A stretch of DNA of 34,090 bases, from contig JADQBV010000090.1 in assembly GCA_016278415.1 (NCBI GenBank), forward strand, positions 1 through 34,090, in the 5' to 3' direction. The notes beneath the pieces are model-generated. The model was not told the origin of the DNA and did not search any database. It saw nothing but the letters and a program-made list of their open reading frames with translations. Each line of letters opens with the position of its first letter. Position 1 is the stretch's first letter. The translations under genes were made by a program, and so were the position numbers. This document shows positions 18,487 through 27,392 of this stretch, piece after piece. The stretch comes from Halanaerobiales bacterium (GTDB lineage: Bacteria; Bacillota_F; Halanaerobiia; Halanaerobiales; DTU029).

Positions 18487-21400
18487 ATGGAAAAATATTT
18501 TTATAAAAAGACTATAAATATACTTATTGTATTGATTTTAATATTTTGCTTTTCTAACAATATTGTTTATGCAGATATCGGAGGTTCACTTGATTATGAA
18601 GAAGTAATTAAATATGAAACCTATCTACAAGAATATCCTGATGCCCCTTTTCCTGATAAAGAAATTATAGTAGAAGCAAAAAATTATACAGATAGCAATA
18701 TGGATATAGAAATATTAATGAATTTTGAGGGTTATCAAGGTAAGGTTATTAAGACTGAGGAAACAGGATATGTAGAATGGGAATTTATGATAGAAGAGGC
18801 TGGCTTATATAATATAGCACTAAACTATTATCCAATTAAAGGTAAAGGTTCAGATATAAGTCGTGGTATATCTATAAATGGACATATTCCATTTATGGGA
18901 GTAAAGCTATTTGACCTTTACCGTGTATGGCATAGTGCCAGTGAAGTAAGGATAGATAATCGTGGTAATGAAATTGCCGCTGCTCAAGAAGAAATACCTA
19001 GATGGATTAACATTAATGTTTCTGATAGTTTAGGTTATTATAATGAGCCATATAGGTTTTATTTTAAAAAAGGCAAAAACACTCTACGTATAATTTCTAA
19101 TAAAGAACCTGTAGTTTTGGGTGATATAAAGATATATCAGAAAGAAGAAAGCCAAAGATATCAAGAATTGAATAAACAATACAAAGAAAAAAAATATCAG
19201 GATGTAAAAGATTTTATGCTGAAGATTCAAGCTGAGGATATGATAGCTAAATCTACCTCATCTATTATTCCTTTTGATGATCTATCAGACCCAACTGTAG
19301 AGCCTTACCATCACGCAGAACTAAGATTAAATACAATAGGTGGTACACGCTGGCAAAAGCCAGGCGAATGGGTAGAATGGGAATTTGAGGTGCCAAGAAA
19401 TGGCTTGTATAAAATTGGTATAAAGGCTAAACAGAATTTATTGCGTGGTAGTTATGTAAGTAGAAGGCTTTATATAGATGGTAATCTTCCTTTTGAAGAA
19501 GCCAATACTCTACAATTTAAATTTTCTAATCGTTATTTAATGATGGTTCCAGGACAGAATATAGACGATGGAGAACCATATTTATTCTATCTTACTAAAG
19601 GAAAACATAGGATTCGCCTGGAAGTAACCTTAGGCGATATGGCCCCTATTATTAGAAAAGCTGAAGATAGTTTATATGAATTAAACAATATATACAGAAA
19701 AATATTAATGATAACTTCTGCTACCCCTGATCCATATAGGGATTATCAACTGGAAAAACGTATTCCTGGGGTCTTAAAAAATCTAAACAAAGAGGGTATT
19801 GTATTAAGAAATATAGCTGATCAATTACAGAGCTATACAGGCGAGGTTGGTGAACAGGCTGCAAGAATGATAGAGTTTGCCAGGCAATTTATAGATATGT
19901 CCGAAGAACCCAAGACAATCAAAAAAAGGATTAACTCCTTTCGTGATAATCTAGCAAATTTGGGTGCCTGGATAATGGAAGCAAAAAATCAACCACTTAC
20001 TCTTGATTATCTGATTGTAGCATCACCAGATAATCGAATGCCTAAAACACAACCGAGTTTTTTAGAAGTAGGGATTCATGAGATCAAAAAATATGTTGCT
20101 TCATATTTTGTTGATTATGACCGTATAGGTGATGTATATGATAAAAGTGACTCAGGTCAGAAGCCTTTAAAAGTTTGGATTGTAGCTGGTAGGGATCAGG
20201 CACAGGTATTAAAGAAAATGATAGAAGATAGTTTCACACCAGAGACTGGTATCTTCGTAAACCTTGAGTTGGTTAATTTAGGTGTTCTTTTACCTGCTAC
20301 CCTAGCTGACCGTGGTCCTGATGTTGCTCTTGGTATTCAGGCCTCTGGTCCTATAAATTTTGCATTACGTAATTCTGTTGTTGATCTGACAGAATTTGAA
20401 GATTTTCCAGAGGTAAAAGAAAGATTTCATGAAAGTGCTTTAGTACCATTTACATTTAGGGATGATGTCTATGCACTTCCTCAGCAACAAGTCTTTCCAA
20501 TGCTATTTTATCGGAAGGATATATTAGATGAACTTGGTATAGGTATTCCTGAAACCTGGGAAGATGTTTTTAGAATTATACCTGAATTACAGAAAAAGAA
20601 TCTGAATTTTGGTCTTCCTATTAATGATTTAGCAGTAAGGCGTAATGCTGGAGCAGCAATTGGGACCGCTGCTGGTGCAGGTAGTTTATCTTCTTTTCCT
20701 GGTATAAACCCATTTCTTGCTTTTCTATATCAACGGGGAGAAAATTTATATTTGCCTGATGGTGTAAAGACAAGTCTTGATAGTGAGAAATCAGTCGATG
20801 CATTTAGACAGTGGACTGACCTTTATGAATTATATAAGATTCCAATACAATATAATATGCCAAACCGTTTTAGGAGTGGTGAGATGCCTCTGGTATATAG
20901 TAATTACCCATTTTATGGTTATTTGCAAGTGTTTGCACCTGAAATAAGAGGTAAATGGGGATTTACATTGATACCAGGTACACGTAATGAAGATGGTACT
21001 ATTAATAGAACTATTCCTAATGGTGCTATGCAGTTTAGGGCTGGTTCTGCTGATATGATATTGAAGGATTCTAAAGATAAAGAGGCTTCCTGGAAATTTC
21101 TAAAATGGTGGAGTAGTAAAGAAGTGCAATCCCGTTATGGACTTGAATTAGAAAGTATTATGGGTATAGCTGCACGTTATCCCTCTGCTAATATGGATGC
21201 TGTCAAGATGCTGCCTTGGACTGTAAATGAGCTTAATGTGATAACTGAACAGTGGCAGTATGTAAAAGGTGTTCCTGAGGTTCCTGGAGGATATATGACA
21301 GGTAGACATTTAGATAATGCCTTTAGAAAGGTAATCAATGAACAGGAAGAAGCGCGAAAAGTTCTACTAGATTATGTACGCGTTATCGATGATGAAATAG

Positions 21401-21495
21401 CAATAAAACGTGCAGAATTTGGTTTAGAGACAGACGTTGATAAAATAATGAAACAATATAAAAAAAATAAAGACCTATATATCTGGTGGGAATAA
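18487..21495 (+). CDS. Giant solute-binding protein fused to carbohydrate-binding-like jelly-roll domains
   Basis: 1002 residues, more than twice a normal family-1 binding protein. Signal peptide about 1-30 (FSNNIVYA before DIGG) with no lipobox cysteine. Two related beta-sandwich modules follow: one around residues 55-215 (GYVEWEFMIEEAGLYNIALN) and one around 270-400 (GEWVEWEFEVPRNGLYKIG), each with the VEWEF...GLY pattern of CBM6/35-like modules. A helical linker (about 410-530) leads to a complete family-1 binding domain (about 555-985; ADRGPDVALGIQ, FPMLFYRKDILDELG, MPLVYSNYPFYGY, ASWKFLKWWSS). It lies between the two permease pairs, 30 and 12 bases from its neighbours. It probably captures long xylan chains near the membrane. 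Confidence 0.85.
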   Translation: MEKYFYKKTINILIVLILIFCFSNNIVYADIGGSLDYEEVIKYETYLQEYPDAPFPDKEIIVEAKNYTDSNMDIEILMNFEGYQGKVIKTEETGYVEWEFMIEEAGLYNIALNYYPIKGKGSDISRGISINGHIPFMGVKLFDLYRVWHSASEVRIDNRGNEIAAAQEEIPRWININVSDSLGYYNEPYRFYFKKGKNTLRIISNKEPVVLGDIKIYQKEESQRYQELNKQYKEKKYQDVKDFMLKIQAEDMIAKSTSSIIPFDDLSDPTVEPYHHAELRLNTIGGTRWQKPGEWVEWEFEVPRNGLYKIGIKAKQNLLRGSYVSRRLYIDGNLPFEEANTLQFKFSNRYLMMVPGQNIDDGEPYLFYLTKGKHRIRLEVTLGDMAPIIRKAEDSLYELNNIYRKILMITSATPDPYRDYQLEKRIPGVLKNLNKEGIVLRNIADQLQSYTGEVGEQAARMIEFARQFIDMSEEPKTIKKRINSFRDNLANLGAWIMEAKNQPLTLDYLIVASPDNRMPKTQPSFLEVGIHEIKKYVASYFVDYDRIGDVYDKSDSGQKPLKVWIVAGRDQAQVLKKMIEDSFTPETGIFVNLELVNLGVLLPATLADRGPDVALGIQASGPINFALRNSVVDLTEFEDFPEVKERFHESALVPFTFRDDVYALPQQQVFPMLFYRKDILDELGIGIPETWEDVFRIIPELQKKNLNFGLPINDLAVRRNAGAAIGTAAGAGSLSSFPGINPFLAFLYQRGENLYLPDGVKTSLDSEKSVDAFRQWTDLYELYKIPIQYNMPNRFRSGEMPLVYSNYPFYGYLQVFAPEIRGKWGFTLIPGTRNEDGTINRTIPNGAMQFRAGSADMILKDSKDKEASWKFLKWWSSKEVQSRYGLELESIMGIAARYPSANMDAVKMLPWTVNELNVITEQWQYVKGVPEVPGGYMTGRHLDNAFRKVINEQEEARKVLLDYVRVIDDEIAIKRAEFGLETDVDKIMKQYKKNKDLYIWWE

Positions 21496-21507
21496 AAGGA
21501 GGCGATT

Positions 21508-22461
21508 ATGTTGAATCTAGAATCCCGTATAAGTAAAGTATCATTTAAAAATCGTATTTCACATAGATGGCAGAAGTTGAAAAGAGAAGTAATCGAAAGT
21601 AGGCAACTTTATCTTTTTCTAGCACCTTTCGGAATATTATTCTTTACCTTTACAGTTTTGCCAGTTTTGCTGTCAATCGGGCTTAGTTTCACTCATTATA
21701 ATATGTTGGAGATGCCTAAATGGATTGGTTGGCAGAATTATGTAAGATTGTTTCTAGCAGATGATGTATTTTTGATAGCCCTTAAGAATACATTTGTTTT
21801 CGCCATAGTAACTGGACCTTTAAGTTATATGGCTTGTTTAATGATTGCATGGATGGTTAATGAGTTTAGACCAAAAATTAGGGCTTTTTTCACACTCTTA
21901 TTTTATGGTCCATCCATAGCCGGTAATGCCTTTATGGTTTTCCAGATATGGTTTAGTAGTGACGCATATGGTTGGGCTAATTCCGTCTTAATGAGTCTTG
22001 GAATTACTCATGAACCTATATTGTGGTTAACTGATCCCAAATATATATTAGCTATTGTTATAGGTGTTGTAATGTGGATGAGTCTTGGTACAGCATTCTT
22101 AGTATTTATTGCAGGTTTGCAGAATATAGATAGTAAGTTATACGAGGCTGGGGCTATTGATGGTGTGAAAAATAGATGGCAGGAGTTATGGTATATTACA
22201 TTGCCAAGCATGCGACCACAGTTGATGTTTGGTGCAATTATGGCTATAACCCAATCGTTTGCTGCCAGTCAACAGGCGATAGCTTTAGCCGGTTTCCCAA
22301 GTGTTGATTATGCAGCCCGTACTATAGTAACACATCTGATGGATTATGGTAGTGTAAGATTCGAAATGGGATATGCTGCTACTATAGCTACTATTTTATT
22401 TTTTACAATGGTATTTGCGCAAAAAGGTGTTCAACGTCTCCTAGATAAGGTGGGTGAATAA
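21508..22461 (+). CDS. Sugar ABC transporter permease (CUT1, MalF-like), pair 2
   Basis: 317 residues. A cytosolic N-terminal basic stretch precedes six helices, with the coupling loop YEAGAIDGVKNRWQELWYIT and then LPSMRPQL. The gene follows the 1002-residue binding protein by 12 bases (site AAAGGAGG) and ends at the start of the next permease, so the three are one translational unit. It is only distantly similar to the pair 1 permeases (different loop and N-terminus), so it is not a recent duplicate. A natural partner is the binding protein directly upstream (inference from order). Confidence 0.92.
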   Translation: MLNLESRISKVSFKNRISHRWQKLKREVIESRQLYLFLAPFGILFFTFTVLPVLLSIGLSFTHYNMLEMPKWIGWQNYVRLFLADDVFLIALKNTFVFAIVTGPLSYMACLMIAWMVNEFRPKIRAFFTLLFYGPSIAGNAFMVFQIWFSSDAYGWANSVLMSLGITHEPILWLTDPKYILAIVIGVVMWMSLGTAFLVFIAGLQNIDSKLYEAGAIDGVKNRWQELWYITLPSMRPQLMFGAIMAITQSFAASQQAIALAGFPSVDYAARTIVTHLMDYGSVRFEMGYAATIATILFFTMVFAQKGVQRLLDKVGE

Positions 22462-22462
22462 G

Positions 22463-23326
22463 ATGAAATTAAATTTTTCTATAAGAAAAAAGAAAGTCAG
22501 TCGCTCTACTGGTGGAGACTTAGCTTTGTTTTTCGTAGTATGTATTGGTGCAGCAATTATGGCATTACCTTTAATATATATTGTTAGTACTGCTTTTAAG
22601 CCAATAAATGAGATTTTTCTCTTTCCACCACGTTTTTATGTTAGTAACCCGACCTTAGCTAATTTTAAGGATCTAATTATTTTAATGTCAGAGTCCTGGG
22701 TTCCTTTTAGTAGATATCTATCGAATTCGTTATTAGTTGTTATCCTTGGTACTGGTGGTCATGTACTTATTGCATCATTAGGTGCTTTTGTAGTTTCCAA
22801 ACATGAATTCCCTGGAAAAAAAATTTTTAGTAGGATGATTGTACTATCACTGATGTTTGCACCACAGGTAACCAGAATTCCAACTTATTTGATAATGTCA
22901 AATCTTGGCTGGATCGATAGTCTGGCTGCAATGATAGTTCCTGCATGGCAGTATAGTCTTGGATTTTACCTGATGAGTAAGTTTATGAGTCAGATTCCAG
23001 ATTCTATATTAGAAGCAGCTACAATTGATGGAGCCAGTAAATTAGGAATTTTTTGGCGAATTGTCATGCCATATGTGAAACCAGCATGGCTAACATTAAT
23101 GATATTATCTTTTCAGATGCTATGGCGTGACCAGGGTGGCTTTTATATATATAGTGAAGTATTAAAACCACTACCATATGCATTATTTCAGATTCAGGCT
23201 GGTGGTATTGCTAGGGCAGGTGTAGCTGGTGCGGTATCTTTTATTTTAATGTTAGTACCAATTATACTATTTCTATTCAATCAATCTAAGATTGTTGAAA
23301 CCATGGGTACTTCTGGTATAGATTGA
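22463..23326 (+). CDS. Carbohydrate ABC transporter permease (CUT1, MalG-like), pair 2
   Basis: 287 residues and six helices; the coupling loop is LEAATIDGASKLGIFWRIVM followed by P-YVKPAW. Family MalG features: the ALPLIYIVSTAFKP first helix and the LSNSLLV block. ATG 22463 is preferred, about 8 bases after AAGGTGGG; the in-frame GTG at 22454 would overlap the upstream gene by 8 bases. It closes the transporter block; the first GH10 gene begins 42 bases later after AAAGAGG, so uptake and cytosolic degradation are probably on one transcript. Confidence 0.92.
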   Translation: MKLNFSIRKKKVSRSTGGDLALFFVVCIGAAIMALPLIYIVSTAFKPINEIFLFPPRFYVSNPTLANFKDLIILMSESWVPFSRYLSNSLLVVILGTGGHVLIASLGAFVVSKHEFPGKKIFSRMIVLSLMFAPQVTRIPTYLIMSNLGWIDSLAAMIVPAWQYSLGFYLMSKFMSQIPDSILEAATIDGASKLGIFWRIVMPYVKPAWLTLMILSFQMLWRDQGGFYIYSEVLKPLPYALFQIQAGGIARAGVAGAVSFILMLVPIILFLFNQSKIVETMGTSGID

Positions 23327-23368
23327 TATAGCAGTATTAATAAATCAAAAAATGGAAAGAGGATTGAG

Positions 23369-24367
23369 ATGACTAAAAAAAATATACCATCATTATCTGA
23401 TATTTATCAAGACTACTTTATAATAGGTGCTGCAGTAAATACACCTGCTTTAAAAACCCACCAAGAACTTATTAAAAAACATTTTAATAGCATTACAGCT
23501 GAGAATGAAATGAAACCAATATCATTACATTCAGAAAAAGATAAATACACTTTTACTAAAGCCGATTCGATGATAGAATTTGCTATTAATAATAATAAAT
23601 TAGTTCGAGGACATACATTAGTCTGGCACAATCAAACATCTAATCACATTTTTGTAGATGATAAGGGCTCTAAAGTTTCATCAGAAATATTACTAAAAAG
23701 GCTGAGTGACTATATGGGTATTGTCTTTAAACATTTTGCTAAAGATATTTATTGTTGGGATGTCCTTAATGAAGCAATTGAAGATAAAGGAGACCAATTA
23801 TTAAGGAAAACTAAGTGGTTAGAAATATTAGGAGAAAATTACATTGATAAAATTTACCTTATGGCAAGAGAACTAAGTCCTGATAGTTTACTTTTTTACA
23901 ATGACTATGATGCAGTCATACCTAGGAAAAGGGATAAAATATATAAATTATTAAAGGGTATGATAGATAGAGATATACCAGTTGATGGTGTAGGAATTCA
24001 GGGTCATTGGAATATTGTTGATTATAATTATGATGATATTAAAAAGGCAATTGAACAATATGCCTCTCTTGGTTTAGAGATTCACATTACTGAACTTGAT
24101 ATCTCGGTATTTGGTCGTAAGGATAAAGATCTGAAATTAAAAGAAGCAAGTAAGGAAATGATAATAAAACAAAATGAATTCTATGAAGAGATATTTCAAA
24201 TATTTAGAGAGTATAAAGATGTAATCGGTAATGTAACTCTCTGGGGAGTAGCTGATGACTATACCTGGCTTGACAATTTTCCAGTCAGAGATAGAAAAAA
24301 TTGGCCTTTATTATTTGATGAAAATCATCAAGCAAAAGAGGCTTTCTGGAGAATTGTTGAATTTTAA
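23369..24367 (+). CDS. GH10 endo-beta-1,4-xylanase, cytoplasmic
   Basis: A 332-residue single-domain GH10 barrel without a signal peptide: the protein begins MTKKNIPSLSDIYQDYF directly at the family core. Catalytic acid/base Glu135 in WDVLNEA and nucleophile Glu242 in ITELDIS. Other conserved blocks are TAENEMKP (43-50), RGHTLVWHNQT (80-90) and VGIQGHW. Intracellular GH10 enzymes trim imported, often glucuronic-acid-decorated, xylo-oligosaccharides. ATG follows AAAGAGGATTGAG. The downstream gene is a paralogue that keeps a signal peptide. Confidence 0.95.
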   Translation: MTKKNIPSLSDIYQDYFIIGAAVNTPALKTHQELIKKHFNSITAENEMKPISLHSEKDKYTFTKADSMIEFAINNNKLVRGHTLVWHNQTSNHIFVDDKGSKVSSEILLKRLSDYMGIVFKHFAKDIYCWDVLNEAIEDKGDQLLRKTKWLEILGENYIDKIYLMARELSPDSLLFYNDYDAVIPRKRDKIYKLLKGMIDRDIPVDGVGIQGHWNIVDYNYDDIKKAIEQYASLGLEIHITELDISVFGRKDKDLKLKEASKEMIIKQNEFYEEIFQIFREYKDVIGNVTLWGVADDYTWLDNFPVRDRKNWPLLFDENHQAKEAFWRIVEF

Positions 24368-24393
24368 AAATCTTATAATGGAGGGTAAAAATA

Positions 24394-25482
24394 ATGAGAA
24401 ATAACAAAGTTAGATCTTTAATATTAGTATTGGTAATAATATTTTCTTTAACTATTATCAATGCAGTTGGTGTTTTTGCACAATCAGAGGAGGAAATACC
24501 ATCTTTATCTGAATCCTATCTGGAGTACTTTCCTATTGGAGTAGCTGTAAGTTCAAGAACTATTAATACACATCGTAGTCTAATAAAAAAACATTTTAAC
24601 AGTTTGACTGCTGAAAATGAGATGAAATTTGACCACTTGCAACCATCAGAAGGAAGGTTTACTTTTGAAAGAGCTGATGAAATAGTAAAACTTGCTAAAG
24701 AAAATAATATGAAAGTTAGAGGGCATGTGCTTGTATGGCATAGTCAAACTCCTAATTGGGTATTCCGTGATAACGGTGATGAAGTTTCACGCGAGGTACT
24801 ACTTGAAAGAATGAAAACACATATAGAAACAGTTATGGGTCACTATAAAGGTGACGTTTATGCCTGGGATGTAGTAAACGAAGCAATTTCTGATAGTTCA
24901 GGGGAAGTATATAGGCAAGAGAATCCATGGTATCAGATTATTGGTGAAGACTTCATAAAAAAAGCCTTTGAATATGCTCATCAAGTAGACCCTGATGCTA
25001 AGTTGTTCTATAATGATTATAATGCTGCTAATCCAGGAAAAATGAATAAAATATATAATATGGTAAAAGGATTAGTAGATGATGGAGTTCCAATTGATGG
25101 TGTAGGACTTCAGGGACATTGGAATATATCGGATCCCTCTACTATTCAGATTATGAAGGCAATTGAGAAATATTCCTCATTAGGTCTGGAAGTACAGATA
25201 ACTGAATTAGATATGTCTCTTTATCCTTGGGGTGATAATCGTAAATTAGATAAACCAACTGAGGATATGATTGCAAAACAGAATCAACGTTATAAAACAC
25301 TCTTTAATCTGTTTAAAAGGTATTCTGATGATGTGACAGGTGTTACTTTATGGGGTGTTGCAGATGATAGTACATGGTTAGATAATTTCCCTGTACAGAA
25401 CAGGAATAACTGGCCATTATTATTTGATGATAATCACGAACCAAAGGAAGCATTCTGGGAAGTAATTGAAGCAAGTAAATAA
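24394..25482 (+). CDS. GH10 endo-beta-1,4-xylanase, exported
   Basis: 362 residues. Signal peptide about 1-29 (basic MRNNKVR, hydrophobic core, NAVGVFA before QSEEE), then a single GH10 barrel with no binding module or cell-wall anchor. Acid/base Glu163 in WDVVNEA, nucleophile Glu271 in ITELDMS. It aligns end to end with the preceding cytoplasmic GH10 (shared IPSLS start, TAENEM, QGHWNI, DDSTWLDNFPVQNRNNWPLLFD). It should cut xylan in the periplasm or outside the cell, providing the oligosaccharides for the transporters. Spacing to the previous gene is 26 bases with a strong GGAGG site. Confidence 0.95.
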   Translation: MRNNKVRSLILVLVIIFSLTIINAVGVFAQSEEEIPSLSESYLEYFPIGVAVSSRTINTHRSLIKKHFNSLTAENEMKFDHLQPSEGRFTFERADEIVKLAKENNMKVRGHVLVWHSQTPNWVFRDNGDEVSREVLLERMKTHIETVMGHYKGDVYAWDVVNEAISDSSGEVYRQENPWYQIIGEDFIKKAFEYAHQVDPDAKLFYNDYNAANPGKMNKIYNMVKGLVDDGVPIDGVGLQGHWNISDPSTIQIMKAIEKYSSLGLEVQITELDMSLYPWGDNRKLDKPTEDMIAKQNQRYKTLFNLFKRYSDDVTGVTLWGVADDSTWLDNFPVQNRNNWPLLFDDNHEPKEAFWEVIEASK

Positions 25483-25575
25483 ATATTGCTAAACTAAAAA
25501 CTATAGTAATGAATTCAAATATTACTGTAAAATTTATTCAAAAATAATTAAGTTTTTCAATAAAAAAAGTATAAA

Positions 25576-25652
25576 TCTCAACTTTCACAGTTGACTTTAA
25601 CCGAAGTCTATTAATAAAGGTATATATACTCATATTACTGTGAAAGTTGAGA
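25576..25652. repeat. 16-bp perfect inverted repeat in the GH10-GH43 gap
   Basis: TCTCAACTTTCACAGT (25576-25591) and its exact complement at 25637-25652 enclose 45 AT-rich bases. The left arm runs on into TTGA, which gives a small local palindrome TCAACT/AGTTGA. No T-run follows, so a terminator is not indicated; a pair of regulator sites or an RNA processing hairpin is more likely. The rest of the 320-base gap (25483-25802) is AT-rich with no gene. Confidence 0.65.
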
Positions 25653-25802
25653 ATCTATCAATACAGGGACAGACTATAAATGTTATTATAATATATTTAT
25701 GTAAAATTAGATTATAGCCTATATATGGATATATATATATCAGAAAGTTTACAATAGATTAAATTAAACAAAACCTATAAATCAAAGGGGATAGTAGAGG
25801 AC

Positions 25803-27377
25803 ATGCAATATATTAATAAAAATATCACTTTTAAAAATCCAATATTAACCGGTTTCCATCCTGACCCTTCAGTATGCAGGGTAAATGATGATTACTATTT
25901 AGTGACATCATCTTTTACATATTTTCCAGGAATCCCAATTTTTCATAGCAAGGATTTGATTAACTGGAATCAAATAGGACATGTGCTTGATAGACCATCA
26001 CAATTAAATTTGGGTTCTGTTGGTCATTCTAGAGGTATTTTTGCCCCTACCATTAGATATAATGAAGGAGTTTACTACCTAATTACAACAAATGTTGATG
26101 GTGGAGGAAACTTTATAGTTACTACAGAAGACCCAGCCAAATCATGGTCAGACCCATATTGGTTACTTGATGCACCTGGAATTGATCCTTCTTTATTTTT
26201 TGACGATGATGGAAAGGTCTACTACACAGGAACACGACCATCCTCAACAGGTGAAAAGTATCCTGGTGATTGGGAAATATGGTTACAGGAAATCGATCTC
26301 CAGCAAATGAAACTAATAGGGGAGAAATATACATTATGGAAAGGTGCCATGGTCGATGTTATCTGGCCTGAAGGACCCCATCTTTATAAGAAAAATGGCT
26401 ATTATTATATAATGATTTCTGAAGGTGGTACAGGCCGTGAGCATGCAATTACTATTGCTCGTAGTGAAATGGTTACAGGGCCTTTCGAGGGTTATTCAGC
26501 TAACCCTATTTTGACACATAGACACCTGGGAAAAGGTTTTCCTATTGTTAATGTAGGACATGGAGACCTTATCAATACACAAAATGATGAGTGGTGGATT
26601 GTTTTATTGGCTTCGCGTCCGTATGGTGGGTCTTACTGTAATCTGGGAAGAGAAACATTCTTAGCACCATTAACATGGGAGGATGGATGGCCTGTTATAA
26701 GTCCTGGTACCGGTAAAGTGGAGTCCTCATATCCAGTGCCTGATTTACCAGAACATCAATTCTTAGTAGATAGTGCAACCGACAACTTTGATAATAAGAC
26801 ATTAGATTATAAATGGAATACACTACGTTCATCTATTGAAAAGGATTATGATCTTGAAACAAGGCCAGGGCATCTAAGATTATATTTAAAAGAAGAAAAG
26901 TTAACAGAGCTGAAGGCGCCTTCTTTTATTGGAAGAAGACAAGAACATATCAATTTTTCTGCTATGTCTCTTATGGAGTTTACTCCTGAAAATGAATGCG
27001 ATACAGCTGGTTTAGTATTACTGCAAAGTAATGAATTTCATTTCAGATTTCTTAGGACAAAACATGAAAAAAAACAGTACATAGAGTTGATAAAGTGCTC
27101 TGAAGGAGTAGATGAAGTAATAGTTTCAGTGGAATATGAATTAGAAAAGATATTTCTCAAGATAGAGGCATATGGTCAGGATTATAGTTTTTACTATGGT
27201 AATGACTCTAAAGATATGAAGATATTAAAGCGAAAAGTTGATGGCAGAATTTTAAGTACTGATGTTGCCGGTGGATTTGTAGGTACTTATATAGGAATGT
27301 ATGCAAGTAGTAATGGTAAGAAAAGTGAAAACTATGCTGATTATGATTGGTTTGAATATCAAGGTTTATTAGAATAA
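25803..27377 (+). CDS. GH43 beta-xylosidase / alpha-L-arabinofuranosidase
   Basis: 524 residues, no signal peptide, thus cytoplasmic. An N-terminal five-blade propeller (about 10-320) carries the three GH43 acids: Asp21 in HPDPS, Asp128 in GIDPS and Glu190 in WPEGPHLYK. A C-terminal beta-sandwich (about 335-520) has FIGRRQEH and GLVLLQS, typical of XynB-type xylosidases, where it closes the active site. It should release xylose or arabinose from short oligosaccharides, overlapping with the GH3 enzyme. ATG follows AAAGGGGATAG. A near-perfect operator (TAACCGGTTT) lies 43 bases into the gene. The GH30 gene begins 15 bases after its stop. Confidence 0.93.
   Translation: MQYINKNITFKNPILTGFHPDPSVCRVNDDYYLVTSSFTYFPGIPIFHSKDLINWNQIGHVLDRPSQLNLGSVGHSRGIFAPTIRYNEGVYYLITTNVDGGGNFIVTTEDPAKSWSDPYWLLDAPGIDPSLFFDDDGKVYYTGTRPSSTGEKYPGDWEIWLQEIDLQQMKLIGEKYTLWKGAMVDVIWPEGPHLYKKNGYYYIMISEGGTGREHAITIARSEMVTGPFEGYSANPILTHRHLGKGFPIVNVGHGDLINTQNDEWWIVLLASRPYGGSYCNLGRETFLAPLTWEDGWPVISPGTGKVESSYPVPDLPEHQFLVDSATDNFDNKTLDYKWNTLRSSIEKDYDLETRPGHLRLYLKEEKLTELKAPSFIGRRQEHINFSAMSLMEFTPENECDTAGLVLLQSNEFHFRFLRTKHEKKQYIELIKCSEGVDEVIVSVEYELEKIFLKIEAYGQDYSFYYGNDSKDMKILKRKVDGRILSTDVAGGFVGTYIGMYASSNGKKSENYADYDWFEYQGLLE
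25846..25855. promoter_or_regulatory. Operator-like TAACCGGTTT inside the GH43 gene
   Basis: Nine of ten bases match the AAACCGGTTT operator. It encodes Leu-Thr-Gly-Phe of the conserved start of the enzyme, so it could be a coincidence of protein sequence; roadblock repression of the GH43-GH8 segment is the alternative. Confidence 0.35.
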
Positions 27378-27392
27378 AAAGGGGGAGCACTT

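Noticed and set aside
22286..22295. TAGCCGGTTT in permease 2 as an operator
   Set aside because: 8 of 10 matches, palindrome broken, explained by coding sequence (Ala-Gly-Phe codons).
23369..25482. Assembly duplication of the GH10 gene
   Set aside because: The two copies differ clearly throughout in both DNA and protein, so this is a genuine paralogue pair.
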